DNA from: Changchengzhania lutea
GTDB lineage: Bacteria; Bacteroidota; Bacteroidia; Flavobacteriales; Flavobacteriaceae
Reading direction: 5' to 3'
Length of the DNA stretch: 64,000 nucleotides
NCBI RefSeq assembly: GCF_006974145.1
Contig: NZ_CP039456.1
Location: 1,952,001-2,016,000 of the forward strand
Shown here in pieces: positions 55,113-63,145 of this stretch. Positions within the stretch are counted from its first letter, which is position 1. Each line of letters starts with the position of its first letter. The notes under the pieces were generated by a model. It was not told the DNA's origin, did not search any database, and saw only the letters and a list, made by a program, of their open reading frames with translations. The position numbers were made by a program, and so were the translations under genes.

Positions 55113-55631
55113 TTACGGTTTTTCAATTTGCTGATTGTCCTTTTCTAATTTTTTATTCATCTGAAAATTTAAATTAGAAAAAGTTTCTAAAAACTCCTCT
55201 ATGGTAGTCTTTAGTTTTTTTTGAGTTGTGGTTTGCAAATTAGATAAGCTCTGAAGCTTAAATAATTTAGTTTCTAAAGCGGCAATTCTAGCCAATGTGG
55301 CATCGGTATTCACCTGATCAGGAATATTGTCTTTTAAGTTTTTTAGCAATAGTAAAATAGCATCGTTGTTATCATTAAAAAAACTGAGGTCGCCCTTTTT
55401 TACATTGATAATAACATCATTCAACTGATAGTAATCTTGCCAATCTTGTATAGCGAGTTCTGTTTTTAGATCTAAGACATACTCCACAAACTTCAACTTT
55501 TCTAAATCACTTTTCATAACCTCTTGAGAATTGATAGATTCATCTTTAGTACCGATATTTGCCTTGCTATTTTTTTTGCAGGCAGTGAATGACATTAAAA
55601 CAATCAAAATAGTTAAAAACAGGTGGCGCAT
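55113..55631 (-). CDS. Lipoprotein with coiled-coil region, unknown
   Basis: The start is at 55631 (MRHLFLTILIVLMSFTACKK), which begins a lipoprotein signal with the Cys at residue 18; the longer frame starts 9 codons earlier. The mature protein of about 155 residues is mostly charged and helical (VKKGDLSFFNDNNDAILLLL, LARIAALETKLFKLQSLSNL, TTIEEFLETFSNLNFQMNKK), consistent with a coiled coil. No family recognised. It is monocistronic with its own terminator. Confidence 0.7.
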   Translation of the reverse strand: MRHLFLTILIVLMSFTACKKNSKANIGTKDESINSQEVMKSDLEKLKFVEYVLDLKTELAIQDWQDYYQLNDVIINVKKGDLSFFNDNNDAILLLLKNLKDNIPDQVNTDATLARIAALETKLFKLQSLSNLQTTTQKKLKTTIEEFLETFSNLNFQMNKKLEKDNQQIEKP

Positions 55632-55794
55632 CGCTAATTTTTTAAACAGAAACCACAAAGATATGGCAATACTTTATTTTAACGCCTATGGTATAAATTA
55701 TTATCTAAAAACAGGCAAAACATTTCGGTTTTAAAATATGAAATTATCAATTAAATCTTTCTATTTTTGAAGAATTCATAGAAATACCTGATAA

Positions 55795-56766
55795 ATGAAC
55801 TCTAAAATTTTGATTATTGGAGCCTGCGGACAAATCGGTTCTGAGCTAACATTCAAATTAAGAAGCCTATACGGTGATGATAACGTTATTGCCAGCGATA
55901 TAAGTTACAGTAATTTAGACATTGTTAATTCTGGTATTTTCGAGATTGTTGATGCACAAGACTACGCAAGCATCAAAGTATGCGTAGAAAAATATAATAT
56001 AGATACGGTGTATTTAATGGCTGCTATGTTAAGCGCTACAGGAGAGAAATACCCCATGAAGGCCTGGAATTTAAATATGACCTCACTGTTTAATGTCCTT
56101 AATTTGGCCCGTGCTAAATTTATAGAAAAGATATTCTGGCCTTCGAGTATTGCTGTTTTTGGACCAACGACCCCACGGGAAGACACACCGCAGTATACCG
56201 TTATGGAGCCTAGCACCGTCTACGGCATTACCAAACAAGTGGGAGAGCGCTGGTGCGAGTATTATCATAAAAATTATGATGTCGATGTAAGAAGCTTGCG
56301 CTATCCTGGTATTATTAGCTGGAAAACCTTGCCTGGAGGTGGCACTACAGACTATGCCGTTGAAATTTATCATAAAGCCATTACAGGTAAAGCCTATGAA
56401 TGTTTTTTATCTGAAAACACCGCCTTGCCCATGATGTTTATGGATGATGCTATTAAGGCAACGGTAGATATCATGACAGCTGATACCAATGCTGTTAAAA
56501 TCAGGTCATCTTATAATTTATCAGCCATGAGTTTTACACCTAAAGAGGTAGCGGCATCTATAAAAAAACACATTGCAGACTTTGAGATAAGCTATAATCC
56601 AGATTTTAGACAAAGTATCGCAGATAGCTGGCCGTCTAGTATTGATGATGCACAAGCGAGGGAAGATTGGGACTGGAGTTCAGATTTTAATTTGGAAGCC
56701 ATGACCAACGAAATGCTGATTCAATTAAGCAAAAAGTACGCTACTTCAAATAAGATAATTGAATAA
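55795..56766 (+). CDS. NAD-dependent epimerase-type L-threonine dehydrogenase
   Basis: A 323-residue short-chain dehydrogenase of the UDP-galactose-epimerase type. It has ILIIGACGQIGSELTFKLRS (NAD site), VYLMAAMLSATGEKYPMKAW, SSIAVFG, the YxxxK catalytic pair in TVYGITKQVGERW and SLRYPGIISWKTLPGGGTTDYAV. The last stretch is diagnostic for the threonine 3-dehydrogenase group known from Flavobacterium frigidimaris and Cupriavidus. The product is L-2-amino-3-oxobutyrate, which splits to glycine and acetyl-CoA. A TATTTTTG -7 box lies at 55763-55770. Confidence 0.88.
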   Translation: MNSKILIIGACGQIGSELTFKLRSLYGDDNVIASDISYSNLDIVNSGIFEIVDAQDYASIKVCVEKYNIDTVYLMAAMLSATGEKYPMKAWNLNMTSLFNVLNLARAKFIEKIFWPSSIAVFGPTTPREDTPQYTVMEPSTVYGITKQVGERWCEYYHKNYDVDVRSLRYPGIISWKTLPGGGTTDYAVEIYHKAITGKAYECFLSENTALPMMFMDDAIKATVDIMTADTNAVKIRSSYNLSAMSFTPKEVAASIKKHIADFEISYNPDFRQSIADSWPSSIDDAQAREDWDWSSDFNLEAMTNEMLIQLSKKYATSNKIIE

Positions 56767-56801
56767 ATTGTATATTTGGTTCCCCCTAAATCTTAAATAT
56801 T

Positions 56802-57392
56802 ATGCTCGAAAACTTCTGGTTTAATGTAGAATATGGCATCAATCACGTGTTGGATATCAATGCTTACGACCATGTTCTGTTTCTTATTGTCTTAACAGTA
56901 CCCTACATATTCCGTGACTGGAAACGCGTCTTTTTGCTGGTTTCCATGTTTACGTTGGGTCATACCCTTTCACTGGTTATGGCAGTTTACGGTGTTGTAA
57001 GTGTGAACGCAAGTGTGGTCGAATTTTTAATACCCATCACTATTTTAATTGTGGCGCTGTTTAATGTGTTTACATCTGGAAAAGGCGCCCAAAAAGAAAA
57101 GGTAGGTGTACTGTTCTTATCAACGCTATTTTTTGGATTAATTCACGGTTTAGGCTTTGCACGTGAATTTAAAATGTTGTTAGGTGACTCAGACAGTAAA
57201 ATTGGGTTACTTCTAGAATTTGCTTTAGGCATTGAAATCGCTCAAATCATTATTGTTTTCTTGGTGCTCTTTTTGGGTTATTTGGTGCAAACATTGTTTA
57301 GGTTCTCCAAACGGGATTGGATCATGGTCATTTCTGCTATAGTCGTTGGATTGGTCATTCCTATGTTGATTAACAGCGATTTTTTATCATAA
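56802..57392 (+). CDS. HupE/UreJ-like membrane protein
   Basis: A 196-residue protein with six to seven membrane helices. The N-terminus follows the family pattern (GINHVLDINAYDHVLFLIVL), with the VSMFTLGHTLSLVMA helix and STLFFGLIHGLGFAREFK. HupE/UreJ proteins are secondary nickel or cobalt permeases in some bacteria; the pattern here includes the usual His and Asp positions in the first helix. No hydrogenase or urease genes are in the window, so the metal role is not supported by context. It is preceded by a TATATTTG -7 box (56771-56778). Confidence 0.8.
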   Translation: MLENFWFNVEYGINHVLDINAYDHVLFLIVLTVPYIFRDWKRVFLLVSMFTLGHTLSLVMAVYGVVSVNASVVEFLIPITILIVALFNVFTSGKGAQKEKVGVLFLSTLFFGLIHGLGFAREFKMLLGDSDSKIGLLLEFALGIEIAQIIIVFLVLFLGYLVQTLFRFSKRDWIMVISAIVVGLVIPMLINSDFLS

Positions 57393-57624
57393 CAACGCGT
57401 GTAATTTGATAAAACTTTAACGAACTTAGGTTGTTATTAAAATACGAACCAAGTATCTTCGTTATAAGGTCTCGTGTAAAAGATTGCAACAGCATCATCG
57501 TTTTAGGTGTATATAAAACAATTAGTTCACGCAAACTATTCATATGAAAGCTTGACCTAATATAATTAAGAGGTTTCGTATTAGAAATCTTTTAATGAAA
57601 GTCATGTGATAATTGAAGGATTTT

Positions 57625-58056
57625 ATGCCAAAAAGGAAACAGCTTAAGTACGATAAAGCATATTTACGAATTGCCGAGGAGTGGGGAAAGTTGTCATATT
57701 GCAAACGCAGACAAGTTGGCGCGCTTATAGTAAAGGACAGAATGATCATTTCAGACGGCTATAATGGGACACCCTCTGGATTTGAAAATTTTTGTGAGGA
57801 TGATGCAGGATATACCAAATGGTACGTACTACATGCCGAAGCGAACGCTATTTTAAAAGTGGCCGCATCTACGCAATCTTGCAAAGGGGCCACGCTTTAC
57901 ATCACCATGTCACCTTGTAAAGAATGTAGTAAATTGATTCACCAATCAGGGATTGTAAAGGTGGTTTATAATCAAGCCTATAAAGACGATTCTGGTTTAC
58001 GTTTTTTGAAGAAAGCAGGAATTGAACTAGAACTAATTGAAGATTTAACAGCATAA
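57625..58056 (+). CDS. dCMP deaminase (ComEB-type cytidine deaminase family)
   Basis: The start is the ATG at 57625; the frame reaches a TTG at 57613. The 143-residue protein has a zinc-dependent deaminase core: LSYCKRRQVGALIVKDRMII, GYNGTPSG, the HAE triad in VLHAEANAILK and the Cys ligands in SPCKECSKLIHQSG. The dCMP-type is shown by the GTPSGFENF loop and the C-x-D-D segment. It provides dUMP for thymidylate. Its last base pair overlaps the start of the S41 protease gene (TAATG), so the two are translated together. Confidence 0.93.
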   Translation: MPKRKQLKYDKAYLRIAEEWGKLSYCKRRQVGALIVKDRMIISDGYNGTPSGFENFCEDDAGYTKWYVLHAEANAILKVAASTQSCKGATLYITMSPCKECSKLIHQSGIVKVVYNQAYKDDSGLRFLKKAGIELELIEDLTA

Positions 58057-59645
58057 TGCCATATAATAAGAAATACTTACCGTTAATTTTGGGGACTGCT
58101 ATCGCTGCAGGGATCTTTATTGGAGGGAAATTAAATTTTACGGATTCGCCAGATAGACTTTTTTCTACAAATAGTAAAAAGGATAAGCTCAATAGATTGA
58201 TTGATTATATTGATTACGATTATGTAGACGACGTGAATACCGATAGCATCGTGGATGTTACGGTAAACGGCATTTTGGAAAACCTAGATCCGCACTCTGT
58301 ATATATTCCTAAGGAAGATATGGAACGTGTTACCGAAAACATGAAGGGTGATTTTGTTGGTATAGGTGTGAGTTTTTATCCTTATAAAGATTCTATAGCT
58401 GTCATTCGCCCTATTGAAAATGGTCCAAGTGCGAAAGTCGGTATTAAAGGTGGTGACCGCATTTTGATTGCTGATGGTGATACCCTTTATGGAGATAAAC
58501 TGCTGGACAACGATATGGTCAAAAAATTAAAAGGCCCAATAAACACCAAAGTCAAATTAAAGGTTTTTAGAAAAGGCGAACCAAAACTTCTAGAGTTCAC
58601 CGTGAAGCGGTCTAATATTCCTATCAAAAGTGTAGATGCCGCGTATATGCTAACAGACAAGTTGGGCTATATAAAAGTGAATCGCTTTGCGGAAACAACC
58701 TATAAAGAATTTAAAAAAGCCTTAAATAAATTAAAAGCGCAAGGTGCCACCGAAATTGCACTAGACTTAAGAGATAACCCTGGTGGATTTTTAGGTATCG
58801 CAGAACAAATGGTAGACGAATTTTTAGAAGACGATAAACTGATTCTTTTTACCAAAAATAAAAGAGGAAGCATCGACAAGAGTTTTGCGACAAGCAAAGG
58901 CGTGTTCGAAAAAGGGAAGGTGTATGTGCTTATTAATGAGAACTCCGCATCAGCCAGCGAGATTGTCGCAGGGGCATTACAGGATAACGATAAAGGGCTT
59001 ATCGTGGGCAGACGCTCTTACGGAAAAGGCTTGGTACAACGCGAGATGGACTTAGGTGATGGTAGCGCTGTACGCTTAACCGTTTCCAGATATTATACGC
59101 CTACAGGGCGTTCCATTCAACGACCCTATAAAAACGGGAATAAGGATTATTATGATGAATATTTTGCCAGATTGGATAGTGGCGAATTGTTAGATCCGGA
59201 TAAAATAGAGGTGGCCGATTCGTTAAAATTTACCACGCCAGGAGGTAAGATTGTCTATGGCGGGGGCGGCATTATACCCGATGTATTTGTGCCCATAGAT
59301 AACAGTATGCAAAATGAAACCTTAACGTATTTACAACGTCGCGGATTTATCGCCTATTTCGTTTTTGAAGAGCTTGAGCATGACAGAAAAAAATATGACG
59401 GGATTTCCAGAAGCGAGTTTATAGACCATTTTGATATTGGAGACGATTTGGTATTTGCTTTTCAGGATTATTTAAATGTGAGAACCGATTCCGAGGTTAC
59501 TTTTGTGGCCTACCATACCGAGGTGAAGCAATATCTTAAGGCTACGCTTGCAGATCAACTCTATGGAGAAGGCACTTTCGAGGAAATTTTCAATCAGCGT
59601 GATATCATGATTGATGAGGTGATTAAGTTGAGTGATGGGGAGTAG
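58056..59645 (+). CDS. S41 family C-terminal processing peptidase
   Basis: A 529-residue membrane-anchored protease of the CtpA/Prc type. The N-terminal helix is about 6-24 (LPLILGTAIAAGIFIGGKL); a PDZ domain covers about 95-185 (GVSFYPYKDSIAVIRPIENG, AKVGIKGGDRILIADGD). The catalytic part has ALDLRDNPGGFLGIAEQMVDE and the Ser-Lys pair, Ser 299 in NSASASEIVAGALQDND and Lys 324 in GRRSYGKGLVQ, 25 residues apart as expected. It trims proteins in the periplasm. Two REP-like hairpins follow the stop. Confidence 0.95.
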   Translation: MPYNKKYLPLILGTAIAAGIFIGGKLNFTDSPDRLFSTNSKKDKLNRLIDYIDYDYVDDVNTDSIVDVTVNGILENLDPHSVYIPKEDMERVTENMKGDFVGIGVSFYPYKDSIAVIRPIENGPSAKVGIKGGDRILIADGDTLYGDKLLDNDMVKKLKGPINTKVKLKVFRKGEPKLLEFTVKRSNIPIKSVDAAYMLTDKLGYIKVNRFAETTYKEFKKALNKLKAQGATEIALDLRDNPGGFLGIAEQMVDEFLEDDKLILFTKNKRGSIDKSFATSKGVFEKGKVYVLINENSASASEIVAGALQDNDKGLIVGRRSYGKGLVQREMDLGDGSAVRLTVSRYYTPTGRSIQRPYKNGNKDYYDEYFARLDSGELLDPDKIEVADSLKFTTPGGKIVYGGGGIIPDVFVPIDNSMQNETLTYLQRRGFIAYFVFEELEHDRKKYDGISRSEFIDHFDIGDDLVFAFQDYLNVRTDSEVTFVAYHTEVKQYLKATLADQLYGEGTFEEIFNQRDIMIDEVIKLSDGE

Positions 59646-59647
59646 CC

Positions 59648-59712
59648 GTCATGCTGAACTTTTTTCAGCATCTCATAATTTGTCATTCCCTCGAAGGAGG
59701 GAATCTCATAAA
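59648..59712. repeat. Pair of REP-like hairpin units
   Basis: Two neighbouring units start with GTCAT, contain a hairpin and end in CTCATAA. Unit 1 (59648-59681) has ATGCTGAA / TTCAGCAT; unit 2 (59682-59712) has ATTCCCTC / GAGGGAAT with loop GAAG. Both types of hairpin occur widely between genes of Flavobacteriia, as I recall. They follow the S41 protease gene and may protect the end of its mRNA. Such units are also frequent targets of insertion sequences, as seen downstream here. Confidence 0.65.
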
Positions 59713-59928
59713 TAAAACCATAGCTCGGTCTTAGGTTAACTAACCTAAAACAAGATGCTTTACAAAGCTTTTAATTAAAAATAATCTAAGTTTCTTCAAT
59801 AAATAAAAAGACATACGGATTTAAGGTATAGCTTAGCGGTAGCGGGGAAGAAACTATTTAGGGTCTCCTCATTCTTTCCTAACTAACTGAATTTTAACAT
59901 AATAAATCACTTTTTATTATTCTTTAAG

Positions 59929-59963
59929 GCAAAGTTATTTATATTTTTACAAAATAACTTTGC
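59929..59963 (+). promoter_or_regulatory. Hairpin directly before the IS5-type transposase start
   Basis: GCAAAGTTATTT (59929-59940) and AAATAACTTTGC (59952-59963) are a perfect 12-bp inverted repeat with an 11-base loop. It ends two bases before the transposase ATG. In transcripts running in from outside it would fold and hide the start region; this is a known way for insertion sequences to limit transposase production. A repressor site is the other reading. Confidence 0.6.
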
Positions 59964-59965
59964 AT

Positions 59966-61327
59966 ATGATAAATTATGTATCCCAACACCAGCTCAAATT
60001 TGAGAAATTTGGTAATCTTTACCAAATGAAATTAAGTGCCAATAACAGATGGGTAAAACTTGCCCACCACTTCCCTTGGGACACATGTGTGAAAATCTTT
60101 ATCAGGCACTTTCCTGATTCTGGTCGAACCGCCATCAATCCCCGAATTGTAATTGGCAGCTTGACCATCAAGCATAAACTCAACCTTAGTGATGAGGAAA
60201 CTGTCCGTATTGTCGAGGAAAACCCTTATATGCAGTATTTCTTAGGGCTAGATGAATTTGCCCCTGCACCATTGTTCTCTCCCACGCTTTTCGTGGAATG
60301 GCGCAAGAAATTGGGAAACGAAACCTTCAATGAATTCTCCAATGCGCTGTTTACTATTCCTTATGGTGATAAGATTAAAAAAAACGAAGGAAAGCCCATT
60401 GAGAACAAGGGCAAGCTCAAGTTGGACGCCACCGTTGCCGACCAAAACATTGCCTATCCCAATGATCTGGGACTGTTGAACAAGGCCCGGGAGAAAACCG
60501 AAAAGATAATCGACACCCTCTTTGATAGGGCAAGGGACAAAATGGAGGTAAAACCCAGAACCTATCGGATAACGGCCAGAAAAAAATACTTGGCAGAATC
60601 CAAAAAAAGGCAAGTAAACAAAAAGACCCTACGCAGTGCCATACGCTGTCACCTGAACTGTTTGGACCGTAACATCAAAAGTATCGATGGGCTATTGGAC
60701 ATCGCTGGCGAAGATGCCATATCGCACAAATTAAGGCGTGACCTTTGGGTCGTCCAGACTCTTAACAAACAGCAAAGGGAAATGTACGACCAAAAGTCAA
60801 ACACTTGCCCGAACCGTATCGTAAGTATCTCCCAACCTTATGTTCGCCCAATTGTGCGGGGCAAGAACGGGAAAAAAGTAGAATTTGGGACCAAGATAGG
60901 ACTTGTCCAGATCGATGGGTTTGCAAAAGCGGAAACCTTAAGCTGGGATGCTTACAACGAGTGCGCAGACCTGATTCCCCACGCAGAGTCCTATAAAAAA
61001 CTGAAAGGCTGTTATCCCGAGCTCATCCAGGTGGATAAAATCTATGGTACCAATAAGAACCGTAAGTGGTGCAGCGAGCGAAACATCCGTATGACGGTTG
61101 CCTCAAAAGGGAAAAAAGCAGAGCTCACAGCCTACCAAAAGAAAAAAAGGCGCGATGAATTCAATGAGCGGAACCATATAGAGGGTAAGTTCGGACAAGC
61201 CAAGCAAGGCTATGGACTTAATGATATCAAAGCAAAACTAAGTGATACTTCATTCTCATGGATAGCCAACATCATATTCATAACCAACTTGGTTAAATTT
61301 GCAGAATTGAATAATTTTCAATTCTGA
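59966..61327 (+). CDS. IS5-family transposase
   Basis: A 453-residue transposase starting at the ATG at 59966, directly behind the hairpin. The N-terminal 110 residues are the DUF772-like DNA-binding part (FIRHFPDSGRTAINPRIVIG, LSDEETVRIVEENPYMQYFLG, EWRKKLGNETFNEF). The catalytic part carries the DDE residues: KLDATVADQNIAYP (first Asp), IQVDKIYGTNKNRKWCSERN (second Asp) and RNHIEGKFGQAKQGYGL (Glu). A long basic insertion sits between (LAESKKRQVNKKTLRSAIR). The reading frame is intact, so it may be active. Confidence 0.92.
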   Translation: MINYVSQHQLKFEKFGNLYQMKLSANNRWVKLAHHFPWDTCVKIFIRHFPDSGRTAINPRIVIGSLTIKHKLNLSDEETVRIVEENPYMQYFLGLDEFAPAPLFSPTLFVEWRKKLGNETFNEFSNALFTIPYGDKIKKNEGKPIENKGKLKLDATVADQNIAYPNDLGLLNKAREKTEKIIDTLFDRARDKMEVKPRTYRITARKKYLAESKKRQVNKKTLRSAIRCHLNCLDRNIKSIDGLLDIAGEDAISHKLRRDLWVVQTLNKQQREMYDQKSNTCPNRIVSISQPYVRPIVRGKNGKKVEFGTKIGLVQIDGFAKAETLSWDAYNECADLIPHAESYKKLKGCYPELIQVDKIYGTNKNRKWCSERNIRMTVASKGKKAELTAYQKKKRRDEFNERNHIEGKFGQAKQGYGLNDIKAKLSDTSFSWIANIIFITNLVKFAELNNFQF

Positions 61328-61387
61328 GTTTCTGAGGAAACCCTAAATATATGCAAGTAGCTCTTGGTAAGTTTTTTTTGCCTGTTC

Positions 61388-63057
61388 TTTCCTGTTTTGT
61401 GACTTGAGGCACCCAAGATCAAAATTTCATAATTTCAAGAATCTTAGTTTTGCTTTCAGATAGTTGTAGCAGTTTAGATTTGACTTCCTTTGACCGTGGA
61501 AGTGCATAGGTTAATTGTTGTATATCGTTGATTTCTAAAATTGCTTTTTCGATAGAGATGCCTGTTTTATTTAGACATAGTCTTCTTTCAAGTTCCTTGT
61601 ATAGTGTGTAAGCCATGAAGCATATGCATATGTGGGCCTTTATACGACCATTTTTTCTGTGATATATTGGTCTTGCCCGTAGGTCTGATTTCGATATTCT
61701 AAATGCTTTTTCCACAGTCCATAAATTAGCATAAGCCTTTATTACTTCTTTAGGGTCTAAGTCCGTGTTGGTGTTGTATCCTTTCAGCCCATCCCATTTA
61801 CTATCCGCTTTATATCTATCATAATCAATTTCAACCTTTGTGTCCCCTTCTAGTTTGAGATACTTATTGTAGCCCCGGTTATTGATACTTTCCTTTGTTA
61901 GCTTTCCCGTGGCTACCTTCTTCTTCAGTTTTGTTAGACCTCGTTTCCTATTAAACTCATCTTTTCGCTGCCGTTTGGTGCTGAATGAGACTACTAAGCG
62001 TCCTTTACTTGTTATAAAATCGTGAGGCTTGGTTTCTGGGATGTTCGCTTCTAATATCAAGTTTCTGATATCTTCTTTTTCACTTTTTACCCGACCGCCT
62101 AAAATATATCGAAAACCTTCTTCTTCAAGTTTCTCAATGTTCTTTTTTGAAAGTAAGGCAGCATCTGCAACGACTATGGGTTTTGCTATCGCGTAGCGTT
62201 TACATATCTGTTCAATGGCAGGTACCAGTGTTTTAGTCTCAGCTGTATTACCTTCAAAAACTTGATAAGCAATCGGGTAACCGTTCGTACTCACCAAAAG
62301 ACCAATCATGATTTGAGGGTGCTGGTGTTTACCGTCTTTGGAATACCCTATCTTTCTTAACTGATCTTCTTTGTCTGTTTCAAAGTACAATGTGGTCATG
62401 TCGTAGAATACTAGACCGATCTGATTGTTCAATATTTTCTTGGTGTAGTTAAATGTGATGCCCTGTATTATATTGATGACAGGTTCAGTAAGCTTGTCCA
62501 TGTACCTATAAATTGCATGCACTCCCACATCAACCTTTGCATGTCGATGCAGGTACTCTACAGTACGCAACTTGCTACCGGGCATGACAAGGCGGCTGAT
62601 GACAAGTGCTTTTAGATACTCTGTATCCTTAAGAGAACTTTCATAGCCCACAGTGTTGAACAACGAACCGAAAACCAAATCCGGTCCTATCAACTGGATA
62701 TTTTCATTGTATAAAGAGGAAACAAATGCATCAATTGTAAGATCTTCCGATTCAATGAATAATGAAGGTTGTTGGCTTAGCTTGTCTATCTCAAAATTAG
62801 CAATCCGTTTAAGCAAATCTACCTCTTGGGATGTCCGTCCGACTCCAACAGTTTGCAATATCTTATTTCTTCTCCCCTCTTTTTTAAGAATCTGAATACT
62901 AAACGAGCCACTTTTATTCTTTTTCTGACGTACAAACATGTCATAAATATACACATTTGAACGGGCGAGGCACCCATAACAATCATTTGAAAATTGTAAC
63001 ATAACTCATTGTTAGATAGTTACAACTTATTAATTTGGATGGTCACAAAACAGGAAA
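61388..63057. mobile_element. IS1634-type insertion sequence
   Basis: A 1670-bp element with perfect 16-bp inverted ends TTTCCTGTTTTGTGAC (61388-61403) and its complement at 63042-63057. One transposase gene lies inside on the minus strand. No clear target duplication is visible in the flanks; IS1634-group elements can leave long duplications, which would need comparison with an empty site. It starts 38 bases after the end of the IS5-family element. Confidence 0.85.
61419..62939 (-). CDS. IS1634-type (IS4 superfamily) transposase
   Basis: I start at 62939, where MFVRQKKNKSGSFSIQILKK is the usual IS1634 opening; the frame runs 21 codons further. The 506 residues carry the DDE core: GLVFYDMTTLYFETDKEDQL (first Asp), KPIVVADAALLSKKNIEKLE (second Asp) and NLWTVEKAFRISKSDLRARP (Glu, the YREK-like region). 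KRIKAHICICF-type sequence (NGRIKAHICICFMAYTLYKE) ends the catalytic part. No stop or shift interrupts it, so it appears intact. Confidence 0.93.
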   Translation of the reverse strand: MFVRQKKNKSGSFSIQILKKEGRRNKILQTVGVGRTSQEVDLLKRIANFEIDKLSQQPSLFIESEDLTIDAFVSSLYNENIQLIGPDLVFGSLFNTVGYESSLKDTEYLKALVISRLVMPGSKLRTVEYLHRHAKVDVGVHAIYRYMDKLTEPVINIIQGITFNYTKKILNNQIGLVFYDMTTLYFETDKEDQLRKIGYSKDGKHQHPQIMIGLLVSTNGYPIAYQVFEGNTAETKTLVPAIEQICKRYAIAKPIVVADAALLSKKNIEKLEEEGFRYILGGRVKSEKEDIRNLILEANIPETKPHDFITSKGRLVVSFSTKRQRKDEFNRKRGLTKLKKKVATGKLTKESINNRGYNKYLKLEGDTKVEIDYDRYKADSKWDGLKGYNTNTDLDPKEVIKAYANLWTVEKAFRISKSDLRARPIYHRKNGRIKAHICICFMAYTLYKELERRLCLNKTGISIEKAILEINDIQQLTYALPRSKEVKSKLLQLSESKTKILEIMKF

Positions 63058-63145
63058 CCTTATTATATACTCGCTGAAGTTTAACTATTTTTTAACTTAT
63101 TGATGAAATTTATTTTAAATAACTGACAATCAATGTGTTATATTT

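Larger units (their letters stand above)
59855..61349. mobile_element. IS5-family insertion sequence
   Basis: A 1495-bp element. Terminal inverted repeats are TATTTAGGGTCTCCTCA at 59855-59871 and TGAGGAAACCCTAAATA at 61333-61349 (one mismatch in 17). The outer TA could be part of the repeat or a target duplication; the sequence alone cannot separate these. It contains a single full-length transposase gene on the plus strand and looks recent: no frameshift is visible and the ends match. Target of insertion is the gap after the S41 gene. Confidence 0.85.

Noticed and set aside
59855-61350. Possible 2-3 bp target duplication (TA or TAT) at the IS5-family ends
   Set aside because: The bases also belong to the palindromic end of the inverted repeat, so a duplication cannot be distinguished from the repeat itself.
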